From positions 1 through 33,416 of the forward strand of contig JANYDT010000183.1 in NCBI GenBank assembly GCA_025359845.1: 33,416 nt of DNA, written 5' to 3'. The stretch comes from Acidimicrobiia bacterium. Lineage in GTDB: Bacteria > Actinomycetota > Acidimicrobiia > Acidimicrobiales > JANYDT01. Position numbers and translations under genes: made by a program. The notes under the pieces were generated by a model. It saw only the letters and a program-made list of their open reading frames with translations. It was not told where the DNA came from and did not search any database. Positions 29,768 to 33,416 of the stretch are shown here, piece after piece; positions within the stretch are counted from its first letter, which is position 1; every line of letters starts with the position of its first letter.

Positions 29768-30754
29768 GACGGGACGGCCGTCGACCATCAGGTCGTGGTA
29801 CTCGCACATGCCGGCACCGTCGCGTCCGTCGATCGTCCAGGCCGTCGGCGATTTCACGATGCGCAGCGTTGCTTCCTTGCCATCGGCGCCGTGCTGTCGA
29901 TGGCGCAACGGCACCCAGGCCTTGGGTTGGCCGGTGGCTTTCCAACGGCGTTGACCACTGTGTATCGTCAGCTCGGTGGAGCACAGTTCGAAGTGCGGGC
30001 CCTCCGCGTAGGAGTTGCGCATCTCGAAAGTATCGACAATGTGAAACTGGCCGTCCTGCCACACGCAGCCGCTGCGGGTCTGTTTCGTCGGGCCGACCGC
30101 CCGGGTGAGCAGAAACCCGAAGTCGTCGTCGACCATCCCAATCAACCAGCGTAAGTACGTCTTGGCGTGCCAGTTGCGCGGCCCCAACGAGTGGTCTTTG
30201 GCGCCCCGTCCGTCCACTGGCCAAGTCTTGTCACCGACCGTGACCGTACCGATTGAACGACACAGATGTTGGTAATGCCAGTCAGCCTGGCCGGGCAGAA
30301 AGATGAGGTGGTGTTGGTCTTGGTCTTGGCCCATCACCGACTCGAGCCCGAACGAAGAGACGTTCAGTTCGATCTTGGCGTGCGCTCGGGGCGCGGTGGC
30401 GAAGGCGGATTTCGGGTCGGTCAGGGTCCACGCGTCGTCGAGTAGCAGCACCGGACCCTCGTAGCGCACGATCGTCTCTCGAAACGGGGAGATGACCTCC
30501 CATTCCTGATTGCCCGAACGAAGGGTATTGGCCGCAATCGGCGCGCGCTCGAAGAAGAACGCGTTGCGACCATCGGGCAGGTTGATGGCGACCGACATTT
30601 CGGCGCGGCCCTCGTTGGGACGATTGCCGATCCGTAAGAACCCGCCCACGCCGGTCGCGGTGTCGTAGAAGTCGACGTAGCGACTCTCGTTCCAGTTGAT
30701 CGCCGGTCCGACTTCGTGCACGCCTTCGTCGTCGAGTTGCAGAAGCTCACCCAT
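29753..30754 (-). CDS. Uncharacterised lipocalin-like protein (hydroxyneurosporene synthase/AttH-like group)
   Basis: This protein of about 333 residues starts 'MGELLQLDDEGVHEVGPAINWNESRYVDFYDT' and continues with 'GGFLRIGNRPNEGRAEMSVAINLPDGRNAFFFER'. I recall this opening from actinobacterial and proteobacterial proteins related to the CrtC/AttH lipocalin-like fold, often next to CoA ligases and phosphotransferases. A second half has 'AKDHSLGPRNW', 'YLRWLIGMVDDDFGFLL'. No catalytic role is established; binding or hydration of a hydrophobic compound is a guess. ATG 30754 is chosen because the family N-terminus starts there; the open frame extends to 31003 but the added 83 residues are not family-like and would overlap the divergent ligase. 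A 10-codon leader with a strong ribosome binding site overlaps this start (TGATG). Confidence 0.65.
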   Translation of the reverse strand: MGELLQLDDEGVHEVGPAINWNESRYVDFYDTATGVGGFLRIGNRPNEGRAEMSVAINLPDGRNAFFFERAPIAANTLRSGNQEWEVISPFRETIVRYEGPVLLLDDAWTLTDPKSAFATAPRAHAKIELNVSSFGLESVMGQDQDQHHLIFLPGQADWHYQHLCRSIGTVTVGDKTWPVDGRGAKDHSLGPRNWHAKTYLRWLIGMVDDDFGFLLTRAVGPTKQTRSGCVWQDGQFHIVDTFEMRNSYAEGPHFELCSTELTIHSGQRRWKATGQPKAWVPLRHRQHGADGKEATLRIVKSPTAWTIDGRDGAGMCEYHDLMVDGRPVALHD

Positions 30755-30786
30755 CAGCCGGCCCTGCGTTCGGATTCGAACTTCAT
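30754..30786 (-). CDS. Possible 10-codon leader ORF upstream of the lipocalin-like gene
   Basis: ATG 30786 follows AAAGGAG (30802-30796) at 9 bases and encodes MKFESERRAG. Its TGA (30756-30754) shares one base with the ATG of the next gene (TGATG). The next gene has only a poor ribosome binding site of its own, so ribosomes finishing the leader may restart there. It is short enough that chance cannot be excluded. Confidence 0.45.
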   Translation of the reverse strand: MKFESERRAG

Positions 30787-30839
30787 GACGGCTTGCTCCT
30801 TTGCGGGACGGACCGGCAACGACAGTTGATGGTGCGGGG

Positions 30840-30909
30840 GCCGAGGCCCGACTGCATCGCCAGCCGAGGCCCGACCACATTGCCCGCCGTGAGAACGTTG
30901 CCCGCCGTG
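30840..30909. repeat. Two short direct-repeat pairs in a divergent intergenic gap
   Basis: GCCGAGGCCCGAC occurs at 30840-30852 and 30863-30875. TTGCCCGCCGTG occurs at 30880-30891 and 30898-30909. Both pairs lie in the 140-base gap between the lipocalin-like gene (-) and the CoA ligase (+). They may be operators for a regulator of the divergent genes or local duplications. Confidence 0.75.
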
Positions 30910-30926
30910 GCCATTGGGGGACGGCG

Positions 30927-32349
30927 GTGACAACCTGGAACGATCTCTTCCGATCGAAGTGGCTGGGGTCGCAAGCCCCAGCCGTGGTGACCGCAGAATT
31001 CACCTGGAGCGGCGACGAGCTCGCCCATAGAGCCGGAGGCGTCGCGGCCTGGCTCGAAGACCTGGGCGTAGCGCCCGGTGCCTATGTGCCGGCCATCGTC
31101 GACGAGGTCGGCCGCGGCGATCGCGCTCGTCGTGGGAGCGACGCTCTCCGGACGGATTCCGGCTCCGCTGGGCACGAAGCTTCCGGCCTCCGATCTGGCT
31201 GGCGCGTTGGGCGCGCTCGAGGCGAAGGTCGTTGTGGCCGACCGCCGATCGGAGGGCCTAGCCCGAGAGGCTGCGGCCGCAGTGGGCGCCTCGGTGGTAG
31301 TGCTCGAGGAGCTTTCGATGGCGCCCCCGCCGGCGCCGCCGGTCAACTTCAACGCCGATTCGGTGGCGTTCATCGTGCACACGTCGGGCACGACCGGATT
31401 GCCCAAACCGATACCGGCCACGCATCGACACATGGTCGAACGAATCCGGATCTACACCGGCGTCATGGATCTCGGACCGGGCGACCGTTACTGCTCGGCG
31501 TCTCCGTTCGCTCATACCGCGGGAGTGAACATGGTTTATACGGCCTTGGCGCTCGGCGCGGCGGTCATTCCCCAGGACTGGTTCAGCATCGACAAGTGGC
31601 GGGAAGCAGCGTGGTTGGGGGTCACGTGCGCTTTGTTGGTGCCGACGATGATCGATATCTTGCTGAGCGCAGGGGCGCTGGCCGACGCCCAACCTCGTCT
31701 GTTGCAATACGGTGCCGCGCCGATCCATCCCGACACCCTCACCGCGGCGTTACGGGCCCTCCCTCTCACCCGGTTCGTGCAGGTTTTCGGCCAGACCGAA
31801 GTCAGCCCCGTCACGTCGCTCAACCACGACGACCACTTGGCCGCGCTGGCCGGTCGTCAGGAGTTGTTGACAACAGTGGGTCGGGCACCGACCGGGGTCG
31901 AGCTGCGGGTCGAACACCCCGATGGCGATGGTGTCGGTGAAATCTGCGTGCGGGCCCCTCACAATTTCGTGGCCGACCCCGATGGCTGGCGGCGGACCGG
32001 CGATCTTGGGCGGCTCGACGGCGAGGGCTATCTGAGCCTGCACGGACGAGTGAATGATCGCATCATCCGAGGCGGCGAAAATATCTATCCGGTCGAAGTC
32101 GAACACGCGCTCATGAGCCATCCGGGCGTGAGGGAGGCGGCGGTGGTGGGTGTAGCCGACCGACGGTGGGGCGAAATCGTCAAGGCCGTGATTGTGGCGG
32201 CGACCGACGGTGGTCCACTCGATGACGATGAACTGAAACAACACGTCAGGGATCGCCTCGCCCATTTCAAGGTGCCGGCGCTCATTGAATACCGATCAGA
32301 GTTGCCGCGCAACACCAACGGTAAAGTACTGCGCAGGATGTTGACATGA
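30927..32349 (+). pseudogene. AMP-dependent acyl-CoA synthetase/ligase, interrupted by a frameshift
   Basis: Two overlapping frames make one adenylate-forming ligase of about 474 residues. The 5' part starts at GTG 30927 (VTTWNDLF, behind GGGGGA) and runs to 'VPAIVDE' near 31106. The rest continues in the next frame from 'SAAAIALVVGATLSGR' at 31108. Skipping one G at about 31107 restores it. The second part keeps the ATP-binding motif 'HTSGTTGLPKP', 'GQTEVSP', 'TGDLGRLDGEGYLSLHGRVNDRI' region and the C-terminal 'NTNGKVLRR' with the catalytic lysine. The enzyme would activate a carboxylic acid to acyl-CoA. All motifs survive, so the break is recent, a sequencing error, or decoded by frameshifting. 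Its stop overlaps the next ATG (ATGA). It is divergent from the lipocalin-like gene. Confidence 0.88.
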
Positions 32350-33416
32350 CGACCAGTCCCGCTGAAGCCGGTACTCCAGGAATCGACCACGGCGCCGTCG
32401 AGGCCTGGATCTCGGCCCATGTGCCCGGCGTGGTGGCGCCCCTGCGGTTCGCCCTGGTCGGTGGCGGCCACTCCAACATCACCTACTTCGTGCACGACAG
32501 CGCCGGCCGCACCCACGTGCTGCGCCGTCCGCCCCTACGCACGGGTTCGGGCAACGCGCACAACATGGAGCGAGAGTTCGCGGTGATCCGGGCGCTGGCG
32601 TCGAGCCGGGTGCCAGTACCGGAGGCCCTCGCGCTGTGTGAAGACGTCGCCGTCAACGGGTCGCCCTTCTACGTCATGTCGAGGGTGCCGGGTGAGGTGA
32701 TCGACAATCCGGGCCGGGTCGACGAATTCTTTCCGACCCCGGCTGTCCGCCGCCGAGCCAGTGACGAGATCGTCGATGTGCTGGCCCTTCTTCACCAGGT
32801 CGACATCGACGCCGTCGGCTTGGGCGAGACCGCTCGGCGGGACGGGTTTCTCGACCGTCAGCTCAAGCGTATGGGCACGGTTTGGGCGCAGAACAAGACA
32901 CGTGAATTGGCGTTGATGGACGAGTTGCACGCCCGGTTGGTGGCCCGTCGCCCCGAGCAGCGCTACACCGCCGTCGTCCACTCCGACTACCGCATCGGCA
33001 ACGTCATGTTCGACGCGACCGGGCGCCTCACCGGGGTGCTCGATTGGGAACTGTGGACTCTGGGCGACCCGCTGTCAGACCTCGGTTTCCTGCTCAACAA
33101 TTGGTACGAGCCCGGTGAAGACACCCCGCAAGTGTGGATGGAGGTGCCGCCGACCATGGCCGGCGGTTTCGCCACCAGGGCCGAAGTGGTGGAGCGTTAC
33201 GCCGCGCAGACCGGTTTCGACGTGTCTGATATCGGCTACTACCGCGCCTTCCAGTACTGGAAGATCGCCGGCCTGGCCGAGGGGGTCAAGCGCCGTTACG
33301 AGAGCGCGGCGATGGCCTCGACCGACGTCGACTTCCCCCATCTGGCCCAGCGGGTGGTCGATCTGGCCGAACTCGCCCTCAGCACCTGGGCGACGCCTGA
33401 TCGGGTGATTTCGTAC
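32346..33416 (+). CDS. Aminoglycoside phosphotransferase/ACAD10-like phosphotransferase (3' end outside window)
   Basis: The frame starts at ATG 32346, overlapping the ligase stop (ATGA), and stays open to the window end (357 codons, no stop). Motifs fit the APH kinase-like family: 'GGGHSNITYFV' near 39-49, 'VLRRPPL' carrying the ATP-binding region, 'LALLHQVD', the catalytic loop 'HSDYRIGN' with His212 and Asp214, and 'GVLDWELWTLGDPLSDLGFLL' with Asp233 as metal ligand. In actinobacteria this group often accompanies acyl-CoA dehydrogenases and ligases, like the N-terminal part of human ACAD10, and may phosphorylate hydroxyacyl-CoA compounds rather than antibiotics. Coupling to an acyl-CoA ligase supports that reading; antibiotic resistance is unlikely. 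Confidence 0.88.
   Translation, partial: MTTSPAEAGTPGIDHGAVEAWISAHVPGVVAPLRFALVGGGHSNITYFVHDSAGRTHVLRRPPLRTGSGNAHNMEREFAVIRALASSRVPVPEALALCEDVAVNGSPFYVMSRVPGEVIDNPGRVDEFFPTPAVRRRASDEIVDVLALLHQVDIDAVGLGETARRDGFLDRQLKRMGTVWAQNKTRELALMDELHARLVARRPEQRYTAVVHSDYRIGNVMFDATGRLTGVLDWELWTLGDPLSDLGFLLNNWYEPGEDTPQVWMEVPPTMAGGFATRAEVVERYAAQTGFDVSDIGYYRAFQYWKIAGLAEGVKRRYESAAMASTDVDFPHLAQRVVDLAELALSTWATPDRVISY

Noticed and set aside
32346-33416. Aminoglycoside resistance gene
   Set aside because: The kinase motifs fit the family broadly, but coupling to an acyl-CoA ligase points to CoA-ester metabolism rather than drug resistance.

Overview
This window is high-GC DNA, about 60% or more GC by eye, with actinobacterial gene content. 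It has GAF-ANTAR regulators, SpoIIE/STAS partner-switching proteins, a short MAYWYN-type protein typical of Actinomycetota, many CoA-ester enzymes, and promoters of the SigB/SigF type. An uncultured member of the class Acidimicrobiia is my best guess; that placement is inference. I saw no rRNA, tRNA, CRISPR array or insertion sequence.

Layout. Positions 1-6200 (+) hold a branched-chain amino acid type ABC transporter: a substrate-binding protein cut by the window edge, a LivH-LivM-LivG triple fusion, LivF, and a phospholipase D-like protein. Positions 6336-7354 (-) hold a small conserved protein and a short-chain dehydrogenase broken by a frameshift. Positions 7643-9680 (+) hold a thiolase and a thioesterase-like protein. 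Positions 9793-17998 are a stress-type region: two paralogous 24-residue membrane peptides, a zinc-ribbon gene, an operon of FAD oxidoreductase, fumarase, proline-rich protein and lipid kinase, a PhoD-like phosphatase, and a membrane-anchored fasciclin protein. An SDR follows at 18042-18950. Positions 19007-25089 (-) hold a partner-switching cluster: PRC-barrel protein, STAS protein, a 1228-residue phosphatase fused to an anti-sigma-type kinase, and a CHASE3/HAMP phosphatase. Positions 25231-29705 (+) hold a large KatE-type catalase, a second STAS protein and two GAF-ANTAR proteins. Positions 29753-33416 hold a lipocalin-like protein (-), a frameshifted AMP-dependent CoA ligase, and a phosphotransferase cut by the window end.

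Main result. Five promoter-like sites of the general-stress sigma type (GTTT or GTGT, 15-16 bases, GGGTAC/T) lie just upstream of genes at 9793, 10784-10809 (minus), 10833, 16503 and 25118; a weaker sixth lies at 19369-19394 (minus). They precede both 24-residue peptides, the zinc-ribbon unit, the oxidoreductase-fumarase operon and the catalase. The SpoIIE, STAS and RsbW-like proteins that could control such a sigma factor are in the same window, but no sigma factor gene is. I read this as a local general-stress regulon with its signalling proteins, including a tiny duplicated membrane peptide that I cannot match to a named family.

Other themes are very short ORFs with strong ribosome binding sites whose stop codons overlap the next start, frequent short tandem duplications between genes or across stop codons, and two clear frameshifts that could be sequencing errors or real gene decay.
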